Assembly (NCBI GenBank): GCA_021442155.1
Contig: CM038229.1
Span: 70,576,443 to 70,640,442 of the forward strand
Direction of reading: 5' to 3'
Length of the DNA stretch: 64,000 nt
DNA from: Cymbidium sinense
Lineage: Eukaryota > Streptophyta > Magnoliopsida > Asparagales > Orchidaceae
In this document: piece by piece, positions 35,145-46,705 of the stretch
Numbering within the stretch: position 1 is the stretch's first letter
Layout of the letters: each line of letters opens with the position of its first letter
The notes under the pieces: generated by a model
The model's database searches: none
The model's input: the letters and a program-made list of their open reading frames with translations, nothing else
What the model was told of the DNA's origin: nothing
Translations under genes and position numbers: made by a program

Positions 35145-37115
35145 ACTTTATTTAAGAAAAGAGATGAACATATTATTACTTATAAAATGGATCTAATAAA
35201 ACACAGATTGATTATAAGAAAATAGATCGCTTAAATTGTAAAGATGATTGTAAGGTCATTCAGTGAAATTTTAAGTACACCCATTATTATTAGATTTTAA
35301 GATGAAAGGTTGTAAGAAAAAATAAACTAAATTATTGTCCTAGGATTAGATGGGGACATGAACACAAATAAAAATATTTTAAGAGCAAGCTACAAATTAG
35401 AATTTGGGATGCAAGGAAGCTAACGTTATGTGGGAAAAAATATCAAGTGAAATTAAGCAAGTTGCTAAAGATGGGAGAATCAAAAGGAAAACTTCTTTTA
35501 ATAAGAATAGTGGAGTCGAGTGCAAAGAAAAGATAAGAAATAAGAAGTTATATAAACTTTTTAAAAAACTCGAAGAAAATATAAAGTCGAGAGATTCTAA
35601 GAAAACAATATATGAAAAAATTTTTTTTTATATAATAGACAAAGAAAGTGAAAGATGTATGTATAAGCCACCAAAGAGAGAAATAAAATACATAGTTCGT
35701 GAGGTATTAAAGATGAAAATAATAAAGTGCTTTTCTGAAAAAAAAAAAAAAGAAATATAAATAAAATGAAAAAGTGATGATTTTTAGCAAACTTAAACAA
35801 AAAAAAGAATTTTTTTTATCATAAATAGAAATTAAGTTAGTGAAGCTTTAAAGAAAATGAAATGTGAAAAGCAAGAAACCGATAATATTAAAAAGATATG
35901 GAATTTCTCACTTACAAATCTGTTATTTTAAAGACTAAAGTTGAGTATTTGGTTCCTATATTTATAGAAGGTGATGCACAAGAGTGTGCAAATTATGAGG
36001 AATTAAGTTAATGTGCCATACATTAAAATTATGAGAGAGAGTTAATCGATATTAAAGAGAAAAAAAGAAGTTGGTTTCATACAGGTAGATCTACTATGGA
36101 TGTTATACATTTGTTAAGAGGTTTGATAAGCATAGAAAAAGCAAGAAGGATCTACATATGATATTTATTGATTTAGAGAAAGCTTATGATAAATTCTCAA
36201 GAGATGTTCTTTGGAGAGTTCTAGACGTAAAGGAGTTAATATTGGTTATATTCAAGTCATTAAAGATATGTATAGGCACTTGTGTCCAAACACAAGGAGG
36301 ATTGACAAAATATTTTCCTATTTCATTGGATTACATCAACAACATTAAGCCCTTATCTTTTACTTTAGTTATGGATGTTCTTAGGCATTTACAAGAAGAT
36401 GTACCATGCTTTTTTTTTGACATTCTTCTTGTTGATAAGACTAGAGGAGTCCAATAGAAACTTGAATTATGGAGGTCAACTTTAGAGTCTAAAGGTTTTC
36501 GCTTAAGTAGATCTAAAAATATATATGGAGTGTAGAAGTTTTAGTGAAGTTTGACTTGGTGATCAAGTCATTAATAAGAGTGGCATTCAGATATTTATTT
36601 TATTGTTCAAAATGATGGTGAAATAGATGGAGATGTTAAGTAGAATTCAAGTTGGATGGTTGAAGTGGAGGAATGCATCCGCCTATTATGATAGAAAAGT
36701 TCCACTTAAACTTAAGGAAAAATTTTATAAGATGGTGGTAAGACCTAATGAATGACTTTAGAAATAATAAAAGAGAAGCATAAAGTTAAGTTATAGAGAG
36801 GATGCTCAGTGGATGAGTGGTTTACTCTTAGAGATAGAAAAAATGATGATGTTGGAAAAAGTGTAGATAAGATTAGGAGATGCCTTAGATGGTTTGGCCA
36901 CATAAAGCGTATCCGAACTGATTAGAGAGTAGATTAGATTTGCCTTATGTTAAGAAAGGTAGAGGTAGACCTAAAAGACTTGGTTAAGATGTATAAAAAT
37001 GATCTTAGTATACTTGAATTAAATGAGAATTTGACACATAATAGACACAATGGAGGAAGGATTCATGTACCCCACCCAAGTGGGATTAAGGCTTGTTGTT
37101 GTTGTTGTTGTTGTA
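35145..37115 (+). mobile_element. RTE-type LINE, 5'-truncated and decayed
   Basis: Order of recognisable parts: end of the endonuclease (TQIDY and DRLNCKDDCKVI, 35200-35260); the connecting region with ANVMWEKISSEIKQVAK (35420-35480) and KLYKLFKKLEENIKSRDSKK (35548-35610); RT with MIFIDLEKAYDKFSRDVLWR (36158-36217) and TLVMDVLRHLQ (36361-36393); a LELW...LESKGFRLSRSK block (36460-36520); a LRWFGHIKR stretch (36880-36908); and the tail RIHVPHPSGIKA followed by seven TGT/TTG triplets (37061-37115). Stops and frameshifts are frequent, and the usual F/YADD box is lost near 36420. It sits in intron 3 of the methyltransferase gene, in the opposite orientation. Confidence 0.92.
36158..36457 (+). pseudogene. 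LINE reverse transcriptase fragment
   Basis: An open 99-codon piece carrying the conserved FIDLEKAYD and VLWR blocks, VQTQGGLTKYFPI and SFTLVMDVL. The usual ADD active-site block that should follow is replaced by a poly-Phe stretch around 36410-36420 and a frame that stops at 36455. Confidence 0.88.
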
Positions 37116-37189
37116 AAATAAGGGATAATATGATCAAAACAAACATTAAATTTGTTACATGAAACATACAAATTTTAATGTGAAAATAA

Positions 37190-37400
37190 GCAAAGACTTA
37201 CATAAGAATTATGTGGTATCTATGTAAATCCCCCTAATAAATATTGTTTGTTCTAAGAAAATTAAACATTGATTTACACACATAACACTCAAAACATCTT
37301 AAATTATAAATCTAACATCTTAAACATTATTTATTTATCTAACACCTAAATTTTTTAAATATAACAAAAATACCATGTTAGTCACGTAAGCTTGTTGTCT
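37190..37400 (-). repeat. Dispersed repeat, inverted relative to the copies at 46345-46705
   Basis: GTAAATCCCCCTAATAAA, CATAACACTCAAAACATCTT, TAAATCTAACATCTTAAA and AATACCATG are reverse complements of blocks in the tandem pair near 46.5 kb. No coding capacity. Confidence 0.65.
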
Positions 37401-39365
37401 AACTTCATCTGTGGGCACTCGCTGAATTTCCTCTCACAATTAGTAGTGAGAAATTCATATACCGAATACCTCTAAACACATTGAAACAAATCTTCACTGC
37501 TTCATTCATCTTCCCATCAAGATCTACATCCATAGCCCTGACTAATCCTTCTGCACCACCCTATCGTCTCCACAACCTACCCCTCAAAACACCTCCTAAA
37601 TATAACCTTAAATAATTAAACTCTACTTGCTTAGCAAAAAGACAAAGGTTCATGATGCAGTTCAATACAAAACTGCAATTCTATTTGTAAATATAGAATT
37701 GCAGGTTCAATTCAAGCTACGATTAATATATAGTACTTCAATAGATCAATGCAGTTTGGATCAGATTGTCTGAAAGAAATATTTAAATTTATATGAGAAT
37801 ATTTGAATGAATTGTTTTGTTGTTTGAATATGGTTTGCTTTAATTACCTATTGCAAACTATTTGATAATATGATGCATTTGTACGTATTACTTATTACTT
37901 TAGTAAAAAGTATTACAGTTTAATATATGTTCTGATCAATACATGTAAAAGGTTTGTAATTGTGAGTAACGAGCATCATTGTTATTTGCTTGGTGAGATT
38001 TGTCTTTGTGAACTCGATTTCTCAGCCACAGGTGAATACAAAGAAAAAAATGATGAAAGAGAGAAGCATTAATAGAGAAAAAAATCATATCTATTATTTC
38101 CTCTTAAATCTCTTGTTTTGAGCTGCATAAAAAAGCTGAAAAAAAGATGGATTTATCCTAAAGGCTTTAGGATATAAAGCAAAAGACATGCCCCACCACC
38201 ATAATAAAAAAAATTAGGATCATCGCATGCATACTTTTGTTCCATCCTTATTTTTACTACTATTTCGACCATTCTGCTCTGTGGCTGCTCCATGGCTGCA
38301 TAAAAAATGAAGAGACTCACAAAGTACCCCTCATCTTTTCTCTCCCCTCCTTCAGAAATCACGCCTTTTCCTCCACCCTCCTTCGACATTTCTGTTTTGT
38401 CTAAATTAAATCCTATCAACGTGAATTAGTAAATCGGAGTTAATCATGAAAGTCGCTTTATTGTTAGGAATTATTAAGACTTTGTAAAGTTTACGCTTTA
38501 GGATTCAAGAATCGATTTAACCATAGATGATTTAGTGTGTTAAATGATTAAAGCAACTTTTGTTATTTTAATCAATCATAATTAAAAGCCATGACAAGTA
38601 AAATTATTTAAAAACATTCTAATGAAAAAATCGAACTTTATTTTATAATTCAACATCTCCTATAAATAGTTCTTATAAATTTTGAGATTACACATTAGTC
38701 TCTAAATTCATTTTATTAATTTCAACCATTTAATTTTTTTAATTCATTATTAAATTTACTTAGTTCACTAACTTACTTTGAAAGAAGTTTTTTTTTATTA
38801 AATAGTTATATCAGTGCTGCATATGTGTTCATTTAAGTAATGATTTTATTTTTATTTTATATATGAAATTGAAAATGTTATATTTAAAAAAATTCAAGTA
38901 TGGCGGGCGATTGGTTGCTTGTAGATGGAAATTATATTTAGAAAAATTATAATATATGTTTTCTATTTATTTATGTTTTGAAAAAAATATTATACTTGAG
39001 AAAGTTCTTAGTGGAACTTAAAGTTTACATTAGCTTATGTGGATCATGTTACAATTTCATTAGCTTCAAAATTTTTAATATTACATCAAAAAAATAGTAT
39101 CATCATTAACTTTGTTATTGAAATTTACTTTATTTTAAATTTTATTATATCTTTGATAAATATTTAATCATTAACTATATACTTTATATAAGGTCCCTTG
39201 AATATTAGAATATTTAGAAATATTTTAATGAAATATTATTCACAATCGACTTGGAGAAATTATAGATGACATAATATAATGTAAACACGGAATAGAGAGG
39301 GAAAATTGAAAAAATTACTACATAAAAAAAATTCCAATACAAGTTAAATCATTGGAGTAGCTCTG
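37401..39365. other. AT-rich intronic sequence, no gene seen
   Basis: A purine-rich minus-strand frame (38153-38419, 88 codons) has no known motif. A diverged 5' LTR of the chromovirus may be buried here, but I could align only its last 75 bp. Confidence 0.4.
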
Positions 39366-40129
39366 AATTGGATTTTAATTAAGATTGAAGCATGAAGTTT
39401 TCTTTATCCTCTGCCTATTCCCTCAGATTCTCCAGTCGTGACAAGAGTATCGAGCTAGATTTTATTAGGGACATAAGTATGATCATAATAAAAGAGCCAT
39501 TAGGAAGAGAATAAATTTTATGAAGAAATTTGCATATGATTATAATGATTGATGCATATTATAATTAATTTGCTTCGCCTATGGAATCAATTCAAGAAGA
39601 TGGGTGAAAATAGAGACAACCGCCGAGCACCAATTTATGCAACCACCTTCACTAAATAGATGCATTTACTTAAATGATGGAAGCAATGAATCAAATGATG
39701 GAAACAATGACTCAAATGTTAAGAAATCAAGATACACAAGCTGGAAGTGGTGTAGAATCGTAAAAATTGATGGATAGAAAAATTCTAGAAAGTATGTCAT
39801 GCCCTCCAAAAAGAAGAGTTGCTTTGGCTTCTTTTGCTTTTGAGGCGAGATGGAGGTGGAAAAAGAGAGAAGAAGGCAAATCTTTTTTTTATGGGAGGAC
39901 TTTGTGAAGACTTTATAGATTTGTACCCTCTCGAGGAGACAAATGCAGACAAATTCATCGATTGGTATAGAGAGATCTATAATGCAATATAAAGCGAGTT
40001 TACTTTTCTGTACCTAATTGATACCAAATGAAGAAAAATGCCACAAGTTTCTATCCTGACTGAAGGATGTACCCTTGATTCCTCAGGTATTGATGACTAT
40101 GCTGATGAAGAGAGGGCTAGAAGGATAGA

Positions 40130-40372
40130 ATGTGCACTGGAGGAGGAGGTATATTCAAAAAAGGAGGAATGATGATAGGCCAAAATTTGGGCAGAATATT
40201 CAAACTAAAAAATCAAACTAGAAGAACCATAAGTCATATACCAATGCCAGCAGTAGCAGTATTATCACATGCCCAAAATGTGGAAGAGCACATAAAGGAG
40301 AGTGCCTTTCAGGCACAAACACTTATTGCTACCATTAGGAAATATGGCAAAATCTTGTCATATCTTGAGTAA
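40130..40372 (+). pseudogene. gag C-terminal fragment with zinc knuckle
   Basis: In one frame 40270-40305 reads CPKCGRAHKGEC, a C-x2-C-x4-H-x4-C nucleocapsid knuckle; the longer open frame over the same bases is a different one. The region upstream (39600-40130) reads as gag in pieces, with many stops. Confidence 0.8.
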
Positions 40373-40599
40373 ATCTTCAATGGATGCTGGGACAAGTATT
40401 CAACCTCCAGATGTTGATAGACAAAAGATGATCAATCGAATCAGTTCCATCTCAAACTGAACATAACACACGTACGAAGTTTTGCACTCACGCAATAAGA
40501 AGCAAAAGACTCTCGATGTTATTACATGTATGTCTTTATTTAAATTAGCATTATTATAATTTTATATTGTGCTGATATATTTGTTTTATATATCTACTC

Positions 40600-40720
40600 A
40601 TTTATAGGTATCATTTTATTGAAAGTAAATCGTTAGAGTTTTATTTGATATCGAGCATCACATTCATTTATATCCGAAAAAATTTTGTGGAAGTAATGAA
40701 AATGTCGTAGATTTCAAAGA
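40600..40720 (+). pseudogene. Aspartic protease remnant with damaged active site
   Basis: FD and ASHSFIS are readable around 40651-40680, but in different frames. The catalytic aspartate-threonine-glycine triplet is broken by an indel between them. The following KKFCG-like block continues the match. Confidence 0.6.
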
Positions 40721-41149
40721 AGAATACCAAATGGGTCTCAAATGAAGAAATATTTGAGTGAACAATATCTGTGAAAGAGTTGGATGCATTAATAAGACGC
40801 CTATATAATTTGATGTGATTTTAGGAATAGATATTATCTAAACATTATCTATATTGTAAAAGATAGTCAAATTTTATATTCCCGAGAAGAAGAATTCAAA
40901 TTTGTGGGGCATAAGAGAAAGTATTAGCTATGATGGTGTCTTGCTTTTAAAAGTTCAAAAGATGCTAGCAAAAAAAAATGCTATGGAAGTTTTCTTGCTC
41001 AAGTCACCGATGTTACTAAAGAGGTAAAAAGTTAGAGGATATACCAGTAAAGAGTATCCGTAAGTCTTTATGGATGAGTAACTGTGTTTACCTCCTGAGA
41101 GATAGATTTCTATTGATTTAATTCAAAATGCAAAAGAAAAGTACCATAT

Positions 41150-41880
41150 AGAATGGCGATCAAAGAATTACAAGAGTTGAAGAATCTACAAGAATTGTTA
41201 GAGAATGGATTTATCGCAACACATCTCCTTGGGGAGCTATTTGTGAAGAAAGATGGGAACTTAAGGCTATGCATCGATTATAGAGAGCTTAACAAACTCA
41301 CATTGAAAAATAAATATCCTTTGTCAAGAATTGATAATCTTTTTGATCAACTAGAAGGAACTTTAATATTTTCAAAAATTGATTTAAGATCAGGTTATCA
41401 TCAGTTGAGAATCAAAGAAGAAGATATATCAAAGACTGCATTCAGTACAAGGTATGAGCACTATGAGTTTGTGGTGATGCCTTTTGGCTTAACAAATGCT
41501 TAGGATGGATCTCATGAATAAAATCTTTAAACCCTTTTTAGATTCATTTGTGATTGTATTCATAGATGACATTCTAGTTTATTCCAGAGATGAAGCAGCT
41601 CATGAAAACCATCTTCATATTATTTTGCAAGCTCTAAAAGGAAATGAATTGTATGCAAAATTTTCAAAGTGTGAATTTTGTTAAATAGTATCATATTCTT
41701 GGGGCACATGATTAGTAGTGAAGGGGTTTCAGTGGATCAGAGTAAAATCAGAGCAATAGCTGAATGGCCCAAACAAACCACCGTCACAGAAGTCGAAGTT
41801 TCTTAGAGTTTGCGGGATATTATAGGAGATTCGTTGAAGGATTTTTACAGAATGTCATGCCACTATCGAGGCTAACTCGA
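41150..41880 (+). pseudogene. Reverse transcriptase of the chromovirus
   Basis: Two open stretches: 41153-41503 with [46 protein letters not shown] and [10 protein letters not shown], and 41496-41684 with [13 protein letters not shown] catalytic box (FIDD at about 41559-41570) and [10 protein letters not shown]. The frame breaks at 41500 between MPFGLTNA and the next block. The downstream connection block (41690-41870) is readable only with shifts. Confidence 0.93.
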
Positions 41881-41959
41881 GCAAAGTTTGAATAGGTCGG
41901 TGTGAAGAGACTTTTCAAAATTGAAGAATTGTTTAATAGTAACTATTCCATCGTGACGT

Positions 41960-42310
41960 AAGGATTTCAAAGTTATAGTGATGCATCATTAAGAGGCTTG
42001 GGATGTGTACTTATGCAGAATGGAAGAGTGATTGCTTATGCTTCAAGACAATTAAAAAATCATGAAAAGAATTATTCAACCCATGATCTAGAACTAGTAG
42101 CAGTGATATTTGTATTAAAAATTTGGAGACATTATTTATATGGAGTAAAGTGTGAAGTTTTCACTGATCATCAAAGCTTAAAATATATCTTTACTCAGGA
42201 GCTAAATTTAAGGCAAAGGAGATGGTTGGAACTCATTAAAGATTATGATTTAGATATTCAATATCATTTGGGGAAGACAAATGTAGTTGTTGATGCTTTA
42301 AGTAGAAAAA
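41960..42310 (+). pseudogene. RNase H of the chromovirus
   Basis: Within the open frame 41998-42462: [55 protein letters not shown] and [15 protein letters not shown], ending in VVDALSRK. Catalytic acidic residues (first Asp, Glu of DLELVA, Asp of TDHQS) are all present. This is the best-preserved domain of the element. Confidence 0.94.
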
Positions 42311-42539
42311 TATCTAATAGTGCTTATTGGTGGATCTCTCAAAAGGAGGAGTTGATTAAAGATTTAGAAAAACTGAAAATTTCAATTATTAAATCTACAG
42401 ATGATCATGCTTCATTGTTAAATCAAATGGCTATACAATCAAATTTGAAAGATAGAGTATGAGATGTTTTACCTCAAGATAATGACTTTCAGAAAATTTT
42501 AGATTTGGTAAAAGTATGCCATACATAAGATTTTGAAAT

Positions 42540-43300
42540 TGATGGAGAGGGATTACTGAAGTATCATGGCAGAGTTTGCATTCCAGATGTTGGAGATTTG
42601 AGGAAAGACATCTTACATGAAACACATCATTCTAATTATACAATTCATCCAGGTAGTAGCAAAATGTATCAAAAATTTAAGGAAATATTTTGGTGGTCAG
42701 AAATGAAAAGAAGTGTAGCTGAATTTATCTATAAGTGTCAATCATGTCAGATGGTTAAGGCTGAACATCAGAAGCCAAGTGAACTTTTACAGCCCTTACC
42801 AATACCTGAGTGAAAATGGGATAATATTGCTATGGATTTTATGGTTGGCTTACCTAGATCTAGAAGAGGATGCAATGCTATTTGGGTTATTATTGATAGG
42901 TTGACTAAAACCGCTTATCCTTATCAACAATCGATGTTGTTGAAAAGCCATGAGAAAATGTTGATGAAATTAAGTTACATGGTGTGCCAAAATCTATAGT
43001 ATCGGATTGGGATGGCGATTACATCTAGACCGTGGAGAAAAATCCAAGAAGTTTTAGGAAACTTACTTTCAAGATCTTCCATCCTCAAATTGATGGCGGT
43101 CGAAAAGAAAAATTCAAACACTTGAAGATTTGCTTAGACTTTGTATCCTTGATTTTGAGGGAAATTGGAAAATTCATTTTGATTGAGTTTGTCTATAATA
43201 GTTTTCAAGCAAGTATTGGTATGGACTATGAAGCATTATATGAAAGAAAATACGTAAGCTTTGTTGGGTAGAGACAGTGAAAGAAGAATCATTAGTGCGG
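42540..43300 (+). pseudogene. Integrase of the chromovirus
   Basis: Zinc-binding part: HETHHSNYTIHPG and CQSCQ (42598-42813). Core: [13 protein letters not shown] with the first catalytic Asp (about 42817-42855), IVSDWDGDY with the second (about 42996-43022), then HPQIDGG near 43080. Next to it, the residue that should be the catalytic Glu reads as Lys in the nearest frame, and frames shift at least three times. Confidence 0.9.
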
Positions 43301-43464
43301 ATAAAGTAGATGAAGAAAGAATCCAATTGATTCGTGATAGATTAAAATTGTTCAAGATAAAAAGAGGAGATATTATAATGTTAAACATCGACTAGAGTTT
43401 GAAGTGGGAGAATTTGTATTTCTTAAAAGTCAATGAAAGGTAGCGATTTGGTAAAGTTGGAAAG

Positions 43465-43790
43465 TTGAGCCCATGTTATATTGGTATGAAATCTTGGAAA
43501 AAAATTGAGAAAGTGGCTTATAGGCTTTCTTCTCACGTGCGAGTGCATAATGTGTTTCATATTTCTCTGAAAATATATATTATGATGAAGCCAACAAAAT
43601 TATTGTGGACCGATATTCAACCGATCTCACATTTGTGGAGAGTCGAAGAATTATAGATTATGATATTAAGCATCTCAGGAATAGAGAAAATTCATTTGTC
43701 CGTGTACTGTGGAAATATGGATCAGATCGAGAAGCGACGTGGGAGAAGAAATCAGAAATGTGAGAATTTTATCCTCAATTGTTTAATTAA
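43465..43790 (+). pseudogene. Integrase C-terminus and chromodomain-like tail
   Basis: VAYRLSSHVRVHNVFHISL (43516-43572), then DIQPISHL (43612-43635), then, after a shift, IIDYDIKHLRNRENSFVRV and REATWEKKSEM (about 43653-43760). The LWK...EATWE ending is the chromodomain-like tail of Tekay/Del chromoviruses. Confidence 0.85.
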
Positions 43791-43855
43791 AGGTATGTTT
43801 ATTTCTATTAATGTCATTTAATTTCGAGGAAGAAATTTTTATAAGAGGGAGAGAT

Positions 43856-45810
43856 TGTAATGACCGAAAAAAAATTAAATAAAAAATACAACCGCCGCGA
43901 CGGTTAGCCTCGGATTGGAAAAAGCCCAAAAGGGGGAGTTCGGTTTCGGCAAACCGAAATAGAACTCCCAAAACACGCGAGAGAGGGAGAGAGGAAGGGA
44001 GAGGAAGGGAGAAGAAGGGAAGACTCACCTTGCGTGCCCTAGTCGAGTGAGACAGCTTCACTGCCGCCGAGGGGGAGTCTTTCGTGCGTCGTCAGCCGAG
44101 GAAGAAGAAGAGGAGTTTCTGCCAGCCCAGGAGGCTCCCGTCGACATCGACTCACCGGAGGCTCTTGTCACAACCGAGAGAGGAGAGAGCGAGTGCGTCA
44201 AGCAGAAGCCAGTGCTTGACAAACCAGAGGAATATAAAAGGTAAGTAAATAAATTATATAAGTATATGTTTAATTGAAATTTGATTTTAATGTTATTAGC
44301 TTTGATTTTAATGTTATTTTAAGTTTAACTTAGGATTTATCGATTTCAACAAATAATTTAATTTAGGAATATGTAGCATAAATTAAATCCAAGTTTAAGA
44401 TATCATTTTAAGAACATTTCAAGAATCATTTTAAGAAAAATAATAAATAAAAATATTAAATTTAGGTGAACCTATAAATGAAATGCAAACATTTGAAACT
44501 TATGAATGAAATGTATGTAGTAAAAGTATGATTAATTGTATTAATAGATTGAGAGCTAAATTTTACCTTTCCTTAAGTATAATATAAATTAAACTTAATT
44601 ATTTAAATTTTACATGCTATATGCAAAATATGACTTAAGTATTAACTTGATATTTAGCCTAATAAATATACATAATTTAATAAATAAATTAACTAAATAT
44701 GATTATTATCATTATTATTATTAATTATTAATTTAACTTGATTTAGAAAATGACAATGAATATTGATGAAGGTGCGTCAATTAATAAAATCTATACATAA
44801 GTATCATAGATAAGAAATAAATAAAATAAAATACATTGCTTTCTAATATTGATCCAATTAATATATTTATATAGAATTTCAATTAAGAAAGAAGCGTTAA
44901 AGAAAGGAAATTCAAGAGTAAAATAGTTAAAGTGGGTAATTATGTTCTTACATTTATGGTAAAAAATCTTTCTTGTGATGAAATGCATGTTTATATGATT
45001 ATGACTTTTTTTTTCTGTACTGCAAGTTGTGATTTATTTTTCTGTTTCTTCATAAACTGTAATGTAGTTTCCTGTATCTTCATGTTGGATAATCACCTGA
45101 ATGTTAGATCATATTATCACTTCATCATTTTATAAAGTTAACTGATTTACTGTTAGTTATGAATTAATATGCATAGATGTATAACCGTATGCTATGAATA
45201 TGTATGTTGAAAGTGGAGTTCACCCCTATGGTACAGGGGCCGATATGTACCCATGCACGAAATGATAAAAAAAAGAGCCAATGAAATTGGCAAATGGTAA
45301 TGGCTACTTGTCCTTTGGATGAGTATTGATAAATATTTTATTTTGGTAAAGGTTTAGACGGTGACTCCTAAGACGGATGATAAATGTAAAAGTAAAAGTT
45401 CACATGAAATGTTTATGTATACCTACCCCCCATATGTTTAATTGTTTGAGCAAATTTTTTTTATGTATATGTGATAACAAAAAATTGCATGCATACTAGT
45501 TCTCTTTCTTTCTTATAATTAATAAAGATAATTACTAAATTTTATTCAATTGCTAGTTGTTTAATTTTTTTCAGGTATCCATCCTAACTAAATGGCAGAG
45601 AGAATGGAGAGTTATGTTGTCGTAGAGACTTGGAGATAGTAATTATGTCGCTTATGTTGAATTATGTTTAAATTGTATGTCATATGAACTTTGTTAGATA
45701 TATATGTATGGACAAATTGTTAAATCATTTGTGGATTGTAACTCTTGTATGATTGGAGATTTTAATTAAGATTCAAGTGAAATATAAGTTTTTCTTTTGT
45801 CTTTCTCGCT
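43856..45810 (+). mobile_element. 3' LTR of the chromovirus (about 1.95 kb)
   Basis: Starts TGTAATGACCG directly after the polypurine tract. It includes a GC-richer block with a GAGAGGGAGAGAGGAAGGG run (43980-44030) and a GC-rich leader (44040-44230) that opens a spurious 65-codon frame. The end is placed by homology with the short 5' LTR remnant at 39366-39444. The end is followed by TGGTATTTCAAGCTC (45811-45825), which resembles a primer-binding site. Confidence 0.7.
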
Positions 45811-46344
45811 TGGTATTTCAAGCTCCCGGAGGAGACAATAAAAAAATTTAGGTTATTGTGAAGCTTAATTTTTTATTTTGTTATATGAGATATTTTAATT
45901 TCTATTTTATATAAAAGTATAATATTTTTATTTTGTTGTGCTTAGAAAAAATTGGATCCTACTACCTAAAGAATAAGCAGTTGCAAGAATTAGATTTTTG
46001 AAGGAACAAGCAAGTTCCTTGAATTAGTTGTTCAGAATTTTGCCACCATTAGATCTAATAACCTTTTCTGCATATTGCTATTAAAAGAGTTGATGATGTT
46101 AATGGTGATCATATTACTCCAATAAATGAAATGTTGTGAGCATAAGCAATGAACTCTTCTTAATGGGTAAAGGGGATGAGGGTTTTTTTGTTTTCGAATG
46201 GATTAAAAAGCTTTCTATCTCCTAGATATATTAGAAAATGTTCACAATGTTTTATCTATTTTCCCTAGTCATTTGTATACCGATAGATCCAAGCAAGAGA
46301 GGATGAAGGTTGCTCATTGGGTGGGAGCGGGTGAACCGAGAAGA
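45811..46344. other. Intronic AT-rich spacer
   Basis: No gene seen beyond the primer-binding-site-like motif at its start. Confidence 0.4.
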
Positions 46345-46705
46345 GAAAACCTTTAGGTTTACATTGAAACAAATCTAAACAATGAACTTACGGTGACAAG
46401 TGGCATGGTATTTTGTTGTATTTAAATGTTTTAAGTGTTAAGAAAAGTAAATATAAAGTTTAGGGTGTTAGATATGTAAATTAGAATATTTTGAGTGTTA
46501 TGTATGTAAATCTCTAAAATAAATATAAACCTTTAGGTTACATATGAGAAACAAATTGCGCCACCAAATCTAAACAACAGGTTTACAGTGGCAAGTGGCA
46601 TGGTATTTTGGTTGTATTTTAAGTATTAGATGAGTAATAAAGTTTAGGGTGTTTGATATATAAATTAGAATATTTTGAGTGTTATGTACATAAATCCCCC
46701 TAAAT
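46345..46705 (+). repeat. Tandem pair, about 185-bp units
   Basis: Both halves contain AACCTTTAGGTT, TAAACAA, CAAGTGGCATGGTATTTTG, AAAGTTTAGGGTGTT and TTAGAATATTTTGAGTGTTATGTA. The second ends with CATAAATCCCCCTAAATT, mirroring the inverted copy at 37190-37400. Confidence 0.85.

Larger units (their letters stand above)
39366..45810 (+). mobile_element. Chromovirus-type Ty3/gypsy retrotransposon, frame-broken, 5' LTR mostly lost
   Basis: Parts in order: the end of a 5' LTR (39366-39444) that aligns with 45755-45800 (TTTTAATTAAGATT, then AAGTTTT); a primer-binding-site-like GAGTATCGAGCT (39445-39456); gag with a zinc knuckle; a damaged protease; RT; RNase H; integrase; a chromodomain-like tail; a polypurine tract (AAGAGGGAGAGAT, 43843-43855); and a 3' LTR starting TGTAATGACC. 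Order PR-RT-RH-IN plus the tail identifies a chromovirus, nearest in style to Tekay/Del. It lies in intron 3 of the methyltransferase gene, antisense to it. Confidence 0.92.

Noticed and set aside
44047..44244. 65-codon Glu-rich frame
   Set aside because: Falls inside the transcribed leader of the chromovirus 3' LTR.
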